Of a DNA stretch of 9,561 bases, positions 1-6,078 are shown piece by piece; position 1 is the first letter of the stretch, and every line of letters begins with the position of its first letter. The DNA lies in assembly GCA_038527215.1 (NCBI GenBank), contig JBCBGC010000191.1, positions 1-9,561 on the forward strand. Reading direction: 5' to 3'. A program made the translations under genes and the position numbers. The DNA comes from JAWPMV01 sp038527215 (GTDB taxonomy: Bacteria; Bacteroidota; Bacteroidia; J057). Under the pieces are notes generated by a model that saw nothing but the letters and a program-made list of their open reading frames with translations, was not told the origin of the DNA and searched no databases.

Positions 1-180
1 ATATGTCACCCCGGAAAGGCATTTGACCGCTAGGGAAAATGACTTATCCGGGGTCTCCATGAATACATATGGATCGCAGAGACCTCCGAGGATATAAATA
101 TCGGGGTCTATGACCAGGACAGCTTATCTCCTTTTAGTCAATGGTCCTTTCCTATCCGTATGAAAAAATGCTTAAAGAAG
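1..180 (+). other. Left-edge stretch with frame-broken coding-like sequence, no confident gene
   Basis: No complete gene can be supported here. On the plus strand one frame is open from position 2 to about 97 (begins YVTPERHLTARENDL), and a second frame is open from 43 to the TGA at 181-183 (contains GLHEYIWIAETSEDI and ends RMKKCLKK). Neither has a usable start in its own frame, and joining them needs one frameshift around 45-60. On the minus strand a third frame is open from about 130 to the left edge, with an ATG at 60 giving only 20 residues. Codon choice in the second plus-strand frame looks coding-like. It may be the decayed or mis-sequenced 3' end of a gene entering from the left. I assign no function. 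Confidence 0.25.
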
Positions 181-209
181 TGAGTCATCCCAAAATTTGG
201 GATGACTCA
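181..209 (-). terminator. Strong hairpin terminator closing the sigma/anti-sigma operon (possibly bidirectional)
   Basis: TGAGTCATCCC at 181-191 is a perfect 11-bp inverted repeat of GGGATGACTCA at 199-209, with a 7-nt AAAATTT loop. It sits 29 nt past the stop codon of the leftward anti-sigma gene. Reading leftward it is followed by a T-rich stretch (CTTCTTTAAGCATTTTTTC), and reading rightward by TGTTTT, so it could stop transcription from either side. The T-tracts are interrupted, so termination strength is an inference. Confidence 0.75.
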
Positions 210-238
210 TGTTTTGCAAATATGTTTTATGCTGAGGG

Positions 239-1027
239 CTACTTAACCCCAGGCAGGCTTCTCAGAGGGTGATCCCACTTCTGCAGGAGGGTAGTGGCCT
301 TTTCCCGGTAATAGTGGTAAGGATCCTCCGCTAATTTTTTCAGCTGAACCTTCCCTTCTTCAATCTTGCCTGCATCCAAAAGGGCCAGGGCGTAGTTGTA
401 GGAAACCAGCTCAGCAAAATATCCATCTTCTTCATGAGACATGCGCTCAAAAATCGGCAGGGCATCTGAGGCCTTCCCTTCTCCGATCAGGGAGAGACCA
501 TAGTAAAACTGAATGGTATCAGATTTGGGGCGTGCCGTAGCCAGGGGTTGAAACAGGCTTACCGCCCGAGAAAATTCCTGATTGGTATAGGCATACATGG
601 CCTGTAACAAAGCGGCATCATCTTCTCCGGCACTGCGATTTTGTACGATGTCCGGATAATGATCAAAGGCCTCTGCCAGTAAGGCATCGTTGCTGTAAGA
701 AGGCGTGAGCAAAAAGGTCGCGATCAGCAAGCTGACTACCGCGGCAGCCGCTATCCAGACGGGTCGTTTCCATAAGGGTACAACCCGAGGGGATTGGTTA
801 GCTTCTTTCTCCGCCTCGTATTCAGCATCTACCTCTTTCAATACCTCTTTATAGGCTACCTGGTCGTATAATACCAGGAGGTTTCGTGCATCGCGCTGCA
901 GGTCAACTTCTGCTTTCAGGGAAGCATTTTCCTGCAGGTCCGATTCAAAAGCTACCCTATCTTTAGGGGGCATGCCATCCTCAAGATAGGCATCAATGCG
1001 GGTTTGTAATTCATTTGAGATCTCCAT
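239..1027 (-). CDS. Membrane anti-sigma-factor-like protein with extracytoplasmic TPR region
   Basis: This protein probably holds the neighbouring ECF sigma factor inactive at the inner membrane. Residues 1-65 resemble the N-terminal segment of Bacteroidota anti-sigma proteins (IDAYLEDGMPPKDRVAFESD, then an EVDLQ-type helix) without an obvious zinc-binding His/Cys set. One hydrophobic span lies at about 90-108 (PVWIAAAAVVSLLIATFLL). The remainder (about 138-256) is TPR-like, with YGLSLIGEGKASDALPIFE and NYALALLDAGKIEEGKVQL helices, and should lie outside the cytoplasm. The ATG at 1027 (262 aa) is preferred; a TTG six bases upstream would add two residues. The gene starts 21 nt after the sigma gene stop on the same strand, so they form one operon. 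The family role is established; direct binding to this sigma is inferred from adjacency. Confidence 0.8.
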   Translation of the reverse strand: MEISNELQTRIDAYLEDGMPPKDRVAFESDLQENASLKAEVDLQRDARNLLVLYDQVAYKEVLKEVDAEYEAEKEANQSPRVVPLWKRPVWIAAAAVVSLLIATFLLTPSYSNDALLAEAFDHYPDIVQNRSAGEDDAALLQAMYAYTNQEFSRAVSLFQPLATARPKSDTIQFYYGLSLIGEGKASDALPIFERMSHEEDGYFAELVSYNYALALLDAGKIEEGKVQLKKLAEDPYHYYREKATTLLQKWDHPLRSLPGVK

Positions 1028-1048
1028 AGCCAAGCTGTTCGTTTCTGG

Positions 1049-1654
1049 TCATTCGTCCTTGACCAATTCCCCGATCATGTTTCTGACCTGGGGGTTTTCC
1101 TGTACCAGGGACTTGAGTTCCTTGAGACAGAGGTTTTTCTTGTTCCGTACCACCTGTTCATTCTGGTAACCCAGTTTTTCAGCAATCTCCTTCATGCTAA
1201 ATTTCCGGGCCCACAGCAACAGCACTTCTTTACATTTTACTTTGAGTTGGTCCATCATTTGGTGAAGGGCCTGCTGCTTTTCCGTTTCCATCAACAAAAC
1301 ATCTGGGCTTTCGGCCAAATCTTCTGCTCCGCTTTGCTCCATTTTATAAGCATCTTCACGTAAGCTTCGATTAAACCGACGGTACCAAAGATTTTTGCTG
1401 ATCGCATACAAATAGGTACGCAAAGAACTATTGCCTTTAAATTTTTCTTGTTGGATCGAGAGCATCAGGTTGATCATGGCATCTTGAAAGATGTCCTTGG
1501 CTTCGTCCTGACTTCCATTTCGCGAAACGATAAACTGAACGATCTGGTCCACATGCTGACGATAAATCCATTTCATCGCCTGGTCGCAAGCCGAACCGCC
1601 CTGTTTAATGCGCTCGATCAAACTTGAGTCGCTTATGTTGAGCTTCTCTGCCAT
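1049..1654 (-). CDS. ECF-type RNA polymerase sigma factor
   Basis: A 201-aa sigma-70 family factor lacking regions 1 and 3, as expected for the ECF class. Region 2 lies at about 25-95, with the core-binding segment SQDEAKDIFQDAMINLML and the -10-recognition helix YLYAISKNLWYRRFNRS. Region 4 lies at about 126-185: LKVKCKEVLLLWARKFSMKE followed by the helix-turn-helix IAEKLGYQNEQVVRNKKN that would read the -35 element. It directs RNA polymerase to a small regulon, normally after release from its anti-sigma partner, which is encoded immediately downstream. The ATG at 1654 is the only good start. Its promoter region shares a bipartite 30-bp element with the divergent gene, which suggests autoregulation or a common regulator. 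Confidence 0.93.
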   Translation of the reverse strand: MAEKLNISDSSLIERIKQGGSACDQAMKWIYRQHVDQIVQFIVSRNGSQDEAKDIFQDAMINLMLSIQQEKFKGNSSLRTYLYAISKNLWYRRFNRSLREDAYKMEQSGAEDLAESPDVLLMETEKQQALHQMMDQLKVKCKEVLLLWARKFSMKEIAEKLGYQNEQVVRNKKNLCLKELKSLVQENPQVRNMIGELVKDE

Positions 1655-1655
1655 A

Positions 1656-1685
1656 TTGGTTCACATGTCCCGGCTAAATGTAACT
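1656..1685 (-). repeat. Bipartite element, copy 1: AGTTACATTT-N12-TGAACCAA
   Basis: Reading leftward, AGTTACATTT (1685-1676), 12 nt, then TGAACCAA (1663-1656), which ends one base before the sigma ATG. The same two blocks with the same 12-nt spacing occur at 1881-1910 on the opposite strand, in front of the divergent gene. Including CC at spacer positions 3-4, 20 of 30 bases match without gaps, with all matches outside the spacer clustered in the two blocks. The first block contains the candidate -7 box, and the second would lie in the early transcript. Confidence 0.7.
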
Positions 1686-1707
1686 CAGCAGATAAAAATT
1701 TTCTCAA
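1674..1707 (-). promoter_or_regulatory. Candidate promoter of the sigma/anti-sigma operon
   Basis: On the minus strand TTG (1707-1705) is followed after 22 nt by TACATTTA (1682-1675), close to the Bacteroidota TTG-N(17-23)-TAnnTTTG pattern. The last position of the -7 box does not match. The box ends about 20 nt before the ATG at 1654, giving a short leader. This is a sequence match only. Confidence 0.45.
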
Positions 1708-1799
1708 GGGGCCTGTTTTTACACAGCTGATGAGTTTTTACCGGGCTTTCTCAGGTCAAAAATAATCATTTCAAGATGGGATGTAGTGCTTTATACCCA

Positions 1800-1854
1800 C
1801 TTTTCTCTCTTTCTGATCCTTGATTTACCCTTAGTATCATGAAGGGGAGAAAAG
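1800..1854. repeat. Long imperfect inverted repeat in the divergent control region
   Basis: The pyrimidine tract CTTTTCTCTCTTTC (1800-1813) pairs along its whole length with the purine tract GAAGGGGAGAAAAG (1841-1854), with two G-T wobbles. TGAT (1814-1817) then pairs with ATCA (1836-1839), leaving one bulged T at 1840 and an 18-nt loop. That is 18 pairs in total. It ends five bases before the -33 box of the rightward promoter. It could be an operator for a regulator or part of a short RNA; there is no T-tract directly after it to make it a typical terminator. Confidence 0.5.
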
Positions 1855-1859
1855 GTAAG

Positions 1860-1891
1860 TTGACTTTTTCCCTTTTTTAAAGTTACATTTT
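1860..1891 (+). promoter_or_regulatory. Candidate promoter of the CX3C secreted protein gene
   Basis: TTG (1860-1862) and TACATTTT (1884-1891) are separated by 21 nt, fitting the Bacteroidota TTG-N(17-23)-TAnnTTTG pattern except for the last base. The leader to the ATG at 1945 would be about 45-50 nt. The -7 box is the same AGTTACATTT block found in the divergent sigma promoter. Confidence 0.5.
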
Positions 1892-1910
1892 TCCAACTAC
1901 ACTGAACCAA
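1881..1910 (+). repeat. Bipartite element, copy 2: AGTTACATTT-N12-TGAACCAA
   Basis: AGTTACATTT (1881-1890), 12 nt, then TGAACCAA (1903-1910). It is the mirror partner of the element at 1656-1685 and points outward toward its own gene, as copy 1 does. The two copies form an inverted pair separated by 195 nt. Here the second block is 34 nt before the start codon rather than next to it, so it is not simply a translation-initiation sequence. Confidence 0.7.
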
Positions 1911-1944
1911 GGATAGACCATCAATCCATTAACTCAAAAAATTC

Positions 1945-2619
1945 ATGAAACGTTCGACGGCCATACATATCCTGTTGGGAAGCCTGTGTGCTCTGGCATT
2001 GCTTGTCACCAGCCTCCCCGCAGTGGCTCAAGGAGGGGTGCAACTCCTGGAGACCAAAAAGCAAGGCAACGCTTTTTTGTATAAAGTAAAAAGCCAGGGA
2101 AAAACCTTTAAAGTTCGCTTGCAACCCAATAATAAGGTGGTAGCTATTGCTATCCGAAATATGCAAAACGTCCTGGTTGGGCAGGCGACGGTTAATCCTT
2201 TCAAAGCCAAACCCGTGGATCTGACCAAAGTAGGCCCAGGGACCAAGTTCATCTGGCCCTTTGCGGTGGCTCAGGTGGGAGGGGCCAATGGCAAAGCCAA
2301 AGTTTATCCCCCCCAAAGTCCTTATCAGAAGGCCTTAAGTAAGTGTCGTCAGCTTTGCCGGCAGAAATATCAGTCTCAAACCCAAACGGTTCAGCTGGCT
2401 ATGCTGGCCCCCGGTGGGAATGATGGAGGCGGGGACGGAGACGGAAGTGGAAATTCTGGCCAGGGCCAGACCGGGCCTGGTTCTCCAGACCGTGGCGAAA
2501 TTATCATCATCATGGCCAAAATGGAGACCGCACTGAATGACTATTACAACTGTGTCAAAGCCTGTATGCAAAAGGCAAAGGAGAAGTATCAAGAGCAAAA
2601 GAACAACGAGAAAAAATAG
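1945..2619 (+). CDS. Secreted protein of unknown function with twin CX3C segments and Gly-rich linker
   Basis: I do not recognise this 224-aa protein. Residues 1-29 are a clear Sec signal peptide (MKRS, hydrophobic LLGSLCALALLV, cleavage near AVAQ|GG). Residues about 30-125 look beta-rich (LLETKKQGNAFLYKVKSQGK, FKVRLQPNNKVVAIAIRN). The C-terminal third is striking: a helix with C134-X3-C138 (SKCRQLCRQKY), a flexible Gly/Asp/Ser-rich linker at about 157-184, and a second helix with C203-X3-C207 (YYNCVKACMQKAKEKY). These four are the only cysteines in the mature protein. Twin CX3C pairs elsewhere (for example small Tim proteins) form disulfide-bonded helical hairpins, so an oxidised hairpin outside the cytoplasm is inferred. 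The tail is Lys/Glu/Gln-rich. The gene is transcribed divergently from the sigma factor and shares its control element. The CDS is secure, the function unknown. Confidence 0.82.
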   Translation: MKRSTAIHILLGSLCALALLVTSLPAVAQGGVQLLETKKQGNAFLYKVKSQGKTFKVRLQPNNKVVAIAIRNMQNVLVGQATVNPFKAKPVDLTKVGPGTKFIWPFAVAQVGGANGKAKVYPPQSPYQKALSKCRQLCRQKYQSQTQTVQLAMLAPGGNDGGGDGDGSGNSGQGQTGPGSPDRGEIIIIMAKMETALNDYYNCVKACMQKAKEKYQEQKNNEKK

Positions 2620-2669
2620 GAGATAACTCCTGGGGGATGTTGAACTCCCCTTCAGATATCAGATAAAGG

Positions 2670-2709
2670 CCAGGCCTGGGATTTAACCATTCCCGGGACT
2701 GGTTTTCTT
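2670..2709 (+). terminator. Intrinsic terminator after the CX3C protein gene
   Basis: The 12-nt arm CCAGGCCTGGGA (2670-2681) pairs with TCCCGGGACTGG (2691-2702), with one G-A mismatch and one T-G wobble around a 9-nt loop (TTTAACCAT). TTTTCTT follows at 2703-2709. It is GC-rich with an adjacent T-tract and lies 50 nt past the stop codon, so it is a convincing rho-independent terminator. It implies that the downstream CHAT gene is mainly transcribed from its own promoter. Confidence 0.8.
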
Positions 2710-2721
2710 ATGCTGCATATT

Positions 2722-2754
2722 TTGAGGATAAAGACCGGGCGTAGTGTATTTTTC
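2722..2754 (+). promoter_or_regulatory. Candidate promoter of the TPR-CHAT gene
   Basis: TTG (2722-2724) and TATTTTTC (2747-2754) are 22 nt apart, close to the Bacteroidota pattern. The -7 box lies 28 nt before the ATG at 2783 and directly after the terminator at 2670-2709. The AGTTACATTT/TGAACCAA element of the divergent promoters is absent here, so this gene may not share their regulator. Confidence 0.4.
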
Positions 2755-2782
2755 TTAATTTAAGCCTTCATGTTCCACGCAT

Positions 2783-5700
2783 ATGACCATTAGAATACTC
2801 ATCGCTGGCTTGGGATTTCTGCTCCTGGTGGGGCATACCCCCTTGAGCGGCCAGGACTTTGGGGCGTCCCTTTCGCATGCAGAAGGGCTGATGTACGAAG
2901 CTCAGCTGGACGAAGCCGCTGAAGCCTTTCGCCTGATTGCCCAACAAGCCACTGGAAAACAGCAGGCTGAGGCCTATCTGGGTCTGGCAGAGGTGGCTTT
3001 GCTACAGGCGGATACGGCACGTTTTTTTCAAACCATGCAAAAGGTGTCTGCTGAGACAGACGTAGATATTCAGCATAAAACCTCCCATTTGAACATCCAG
3101 ATGGCGTTCAGCCAGGATGATCTAAAACGCGTGGAGGAGTTGATCAAAGCGGCAGAGCAAGCGCTGCCGGCTGGCAGGAATGACCTGGCGGCCTGGCTAA
3201 GCTATGATGAAGGATTCCGCCTGCTGCAACGTTATGATTTTCTGGGGGCCGGAAAGGCTTTTGACCTGGCTGAACAGCAGGCACAAGCCCAGGACATGAA
3301 GCTATTGTCAGGCTTGCTATTCCTGGCTCGGGGAAAAATGTCCATTACCCAGCGTAATGGGGTAGCGGCCAGCGCCTGGCTGGCCAAGGCAGATACTGTG
3401 CTGGGAAAAATCCTGCACCAGGCCCATCCTTATCGATTGGAAATTGGGATTTATCAAGGGGCTGCGGCCATGGCCCGTGAACAATACCGGGCCGGCATCC
3501 AGGCCCTGAAAATGGTGGAACCTTTTATCCAGCAAAGGATGGGACGGGATCATCCGCTGGCCTCCCGGGCCTATTATTACCATGGGAATATCCTGCTCAA
3601 GCAAAAAGATTATCAAAAAGCTATTCGCTTTTTGGAAGAGGCCGTGCGGATCACCATTCTGCAATACGGACCCATTCATCGCAATGTGGGCGCCATGTAC
3701 AATTCGCTGGGCCTGGCACATTACGCCTCTTATAGATTTGATCAGGCTGGCGTGTTTTATGAAAAAGCCCTGGAGACCTTTCAGGAGATTCTTCCAGCCA
3801 GCCACGCTATTTTTGACATGGTGCATATCAATCAGGCCTGGAGCCTGATCTACGATCACCAGTATGAAAAAGCCGCAGGACTGGTAAGTAAGGTCATGGC
3901 CAGTCGCGAGGTTAAATATCCCGCTGGCCACCTGCAACATCTTTCCGGCTGGCAGGCCCAGGCACGGATTTATGAAGAAACGGAGCGGTATGAGGAGGCG
4001 GTCCGTTGGTACCAAAAATGTATCCGGCTCACAGCCTCGCATGGACAGGCCACCTTGAGTGAACGCTCTGGGTTTCACAACCGGCTTTCCCGGACTTATC
4101 GAAAAATGGGGGAGCTGGAATTGGCCCATCAGGAGGCTAAGCTGGGCATACAGATGCAAGTGCCTCGTGGAGGGGCACTTGAACAGACCCTGGTCGCGAA
4201 AAACCTGGGCGGCGATGCCCCCTTGCAAATCGCCAAGTCTTATTTGCAGGCGGGCCTCAGCAAGCGCATGATGTATGCGAAAAGTCAGAAGGACGTAACC
4301 CTGCTCGAAGAAGGCCTGGCCTTCCTGGAAGAAGGGATCAATTGGTTGGATTACCAGCGGCAGGAATTTTTGTCGGAATCTGCTAATATGGATCAGGCAG
4401 AACAAAACGGCCACTTTTTCTCTCAGGCCATCTGGTTCTCCTGGAAGTTATTCGAACAAAGTGGAGAGGAAGCGCATTTGGAAAAAATGTTCAACCTGAT
4501 GGAGCGCTCAAAAGGCGTGAGCTTACGAAAAGCCATTCGCCAATTACGTGCCCGCGAAAATCTGGGCCTTCCGCTCGCGTTGCTGGACCTGGAAGATGCC
4601 CTCAACCGGGAGTTGCTCGAAAAAAGAGGCAAATACCAACGCATGGACGCGGGAGATTCCACCGGACTCGTTACCCTAGGTGCGGAAATATTTAAGCTGG
4701 AAACGCGCAAGGATTCCCTGTTGCAGGCCATGGAAAGCAGCTATCCCGATTATTTTCAACTGGTCCATAAGCGCTTTGACCCCACGGTAGCCTGGGTTCG
4801 CGAGCAGCTACAGGATGAAGAAGTCGTTCTGGCCTCATATTATCTTGAGCCAGAATTTTTGTATGGAGTGGCGGTGAGCCGACAGGAGTTTAAGGGCTTC
4901 CGGATTGCCCTGGATTCCCTCTGGGAAGGGTCTATGCAAGCCTTTATCTCAGAGACCCAAACGCCGCCAGAGCCCGGCAAAGAGGATGCTTACGCCTCCG
5001 CTCAGTACCTCTACCAACAACTCATCGCCCCTTTGGAGAAGCAATTGGTAACCCAAGGAGATCGTTGGATCATCATTCCTCACCAGGGGCTCAGTTTCAT
5101 TCCTTTTGCCGCCTTGCTGACTGAAGCCCCTTCCCGGCCGGGTCATTTTCCTTCCTATCCTTATGCCGCCCGGACCCGTCAGTTTTCTTATTTGTACACC
5201 GTAGAGCAATTGCAAGGGGTGATAGGAAAAGCGCCTGAGGGGAAAGAAAATCGAATCCTGGCTTTCGCGCCTAGTTTTAATGGAGAAAAAATGCCTGCTC
5301 CGCTCCTGGCCATGCGAAGCGAATTTTCTCCTCTGGCTTACAATCAACAGGAGGTAAATGATATCAGTTCTATTTGGCCGACAGACAGATATTTGGGGGT
5401 AGAAGCCACCAAAGAGGCCTTCCTGGAGCTGGCCACCCGCTACCCCATCCTTCACCTTTCCAGTCATGCCAGAGCCGTAGACGATGATCCGCTGGCTTCC
5501 CATGTAGCCTTTTCCCTGGAGGCAGAAAAGGGCAAAGAAAATGATGCCTTGCTCACTTTATCCGAGCTGTACCATATTCGCTTAACCGCGGATTTGGTGG
5601 TGCTGAGTGCGTGTGAGACGGCCAAAGGAAAAGTCACCACCGGAGAAGGCATGATCAGTTTGGCGCGGGGATTTACCTATGCCGGAGCCAGCAGCCTGGT

Positions 5701-6016
5701 CACCAGTCTCTGGCAGATCAACGATGCTGCCACGGCTGAGTTGATGGAGACTTTTTATCGCTTTTTGGCGGAGGGAAAAACCAAGGATCAGGCGCTGCGT
5801 GAGGCCCAGATAAGCTACCTGACCGATAAGGATAAGATTCGCGCCCATCCCTACTTCTGGGCCGGTCTGGTTCCTTTTGGAGACATGCAGCCAATCCAAC
5901 ATACCCCAGGCCGTACCCAAAGGGTATTTTTAGGGGTATTTCTGATCCTTTGCCTGATGGGGATCGCTTCTATTTTTGTGGCGAGATTTGATCCTAGTGG
6001 ACAAAAATCGGGTTAA
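2783..6016 (+). CDS. Secreted, membrane-anchored TPR-CHAT caspase-like protease
   Basis: A 1077-aa protein with an N-terminal signal peptide (RILIAGLGFLLLVGHTPLSG, cleavage near residue 23), a long alpha-helical TPR region (clearest at about 260-420: YYYHGNILLKQKDYQKAIRF and YNSLGLAHYASYRFDQAGVF), a helical bridge to about 660, and a CHAT domain at about 665-1040. The CHAT fold is a clan CD (caspase/separase-like) cysteine protease. Its His-Cys dyad is intact: H895 in LHLSSHA and C944 in VVLSACETAKG, followed by the usual GEGMISLARGF and SLWQINDAATAELM motifs and HPYFWAGLVPFG near the end. A final span at about 1048-1067 (VFLGVFLILCLMGIASIFVA) plus a short tail should hold it in the membrane with TPR and CHAT parts outside the cytoplasm. 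Substrate unknown. The neighbouring anti-sigma and CX3C proteins, which share that compartment, are candidates. Confidence 0.92.
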   Translation: MTIRILIAGLGFLLLVGHTPLSGQDFGASLSHAEGLMYEAQLDEAAEAFRLIAQQATGKQQAEAYLGLAEVALLQADTARFFQTMQKVSAETDVDIQHKTSHLNIQMAFSQDDLKRVEELIKAAEQALPAGRNDLAAWLSYDEGFRLLQRYDFLGAGKAFDLAEQQAQAQDMKLLSGLLFLARGKMSITQRNGVAASAWLAKADTVLGKILHQAHPYRLEIGIYQGAAAMAREQYRAGIQALKMVEPFIQQRMGRDHPLASRAYYYHGNILLKQKDYQKAIRFLEEAVRITILQYGPIHRNVGAMYNSLGLAHYASYRFDQAGVFYEKALETFQEILPASHAIFDMVHINQAWSLIYDHQYEKAAGLVSKVMASREVKYPAGHLQHLSGWQAQARIYEETERYEEAVRWYQKCIRLTASHGQATLSERSGFHNRLSRTYRKMGELELAHQEAKLGIQMQVPRGGALEQTLVAKNLGGDAPLQIAKSYLQAGLSKRMMYAKSQKDVTLLEEGLAFLEEGINWLDYQRQEFLSESANMDQAEQNGHFFSQAIWFSWKLFEQSGEEAHLEKMFNLMERSKGVSLRKAIRQLRARENLGLPLALLDLEDALNRELLEKRGKYQRMDAGDSTGLVTLGAEIFKLETRKDSLLQAMESSYPDYFQLVHKRFDPTVAWVREQLQDEEVVLASYYLEPEFLYGVAVSRQEFKGFRIALDSLWEGSMQAFISETQTPPEPGKEDAYASAQYLYQQLIAPLEKQLVTQGDRWIIIPHQGLSFIPFAALLTEAPSRPGHFPSYPYAARTRQFSYLYTVEQLQGVIGKAPEGKENRILAFAPSFNGEKMPAPLLAMRSEFSPLAYNQQEVNDISSIWPTDRYLGVEATKEAFLELATRYPILHLSSHARAVDDDPLASHVAFSLEAEKGKENDALLTLSELYHIRLTADLVVLSACETAKGKVTTGEGMISLARGFTYAGASSLVTSLWQINDAATAELMETFYRFLAEGKTKDQALREAQISYLTDKDKIRAHPYFWAGLVPFGDMQPIQHTPGRTQRVFLGVFLILCLMGIASIFVARFDPSGQKSG

Positions 6017-6021
6017 ATTTG
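5988..6021 (+). promoter_or_regulatory. Candidate promoter of the alpha/beta hydrolase gene
   Basis: TTG (5988-5990), a 23-nt spacer, then TAAATTTG (6014-6021), a full match to the TAnnTTTG -7 box. It overlaps the last codons and the stop of the CHAT gene. Immediately after it is the perfect inverted repeat GAACTA-TTTT-TAGTTC (6023-6038), placed where a repressor or an early-transcript hairpin could act. The hydrolase may also be reached by read-through, as no GC-rich terminator is seen between the genes. Confidence 0.45.
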
Positions 6022-6078
6022 GGAACTATTTTTAGTTCGATTGGTTAATCCTTTCTCGGACTAACCCACGCACGCTCT

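Noticed and set aside
1656..1663. TGAACCAA as an ECF -35 box
   Set aside because: It resembles GAAC-type -35 elements, but in the sigma-gene copy it ends one base before the ATG, so a -10 box and start site would fall inside the coding region. A role downstream of the -7 box fits both copies better.
1921..2316. Antisense open frame opposite the CX3C protein gene
   Set aside because: The plus-strand frame has a clear signal peptide and patterned cysteines; the antisense frame shows no domain and overlaps the control region.
2628..2656. GGGG...CCCC hairpin just after the CX3C gene as its terminator
   Set aside because: It has a short stem and no following T-tract; the hairpin at 2670-2709 is far stronger.
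3317..4414. 365-codon open frame antisense to the TPR-CHAT gene
   Set aside because: It is a shadow of the plus-strand codon usage: no recognisable domain, no promoter, low-complexity composition, and it fully overlaps a well-supported TPR region.
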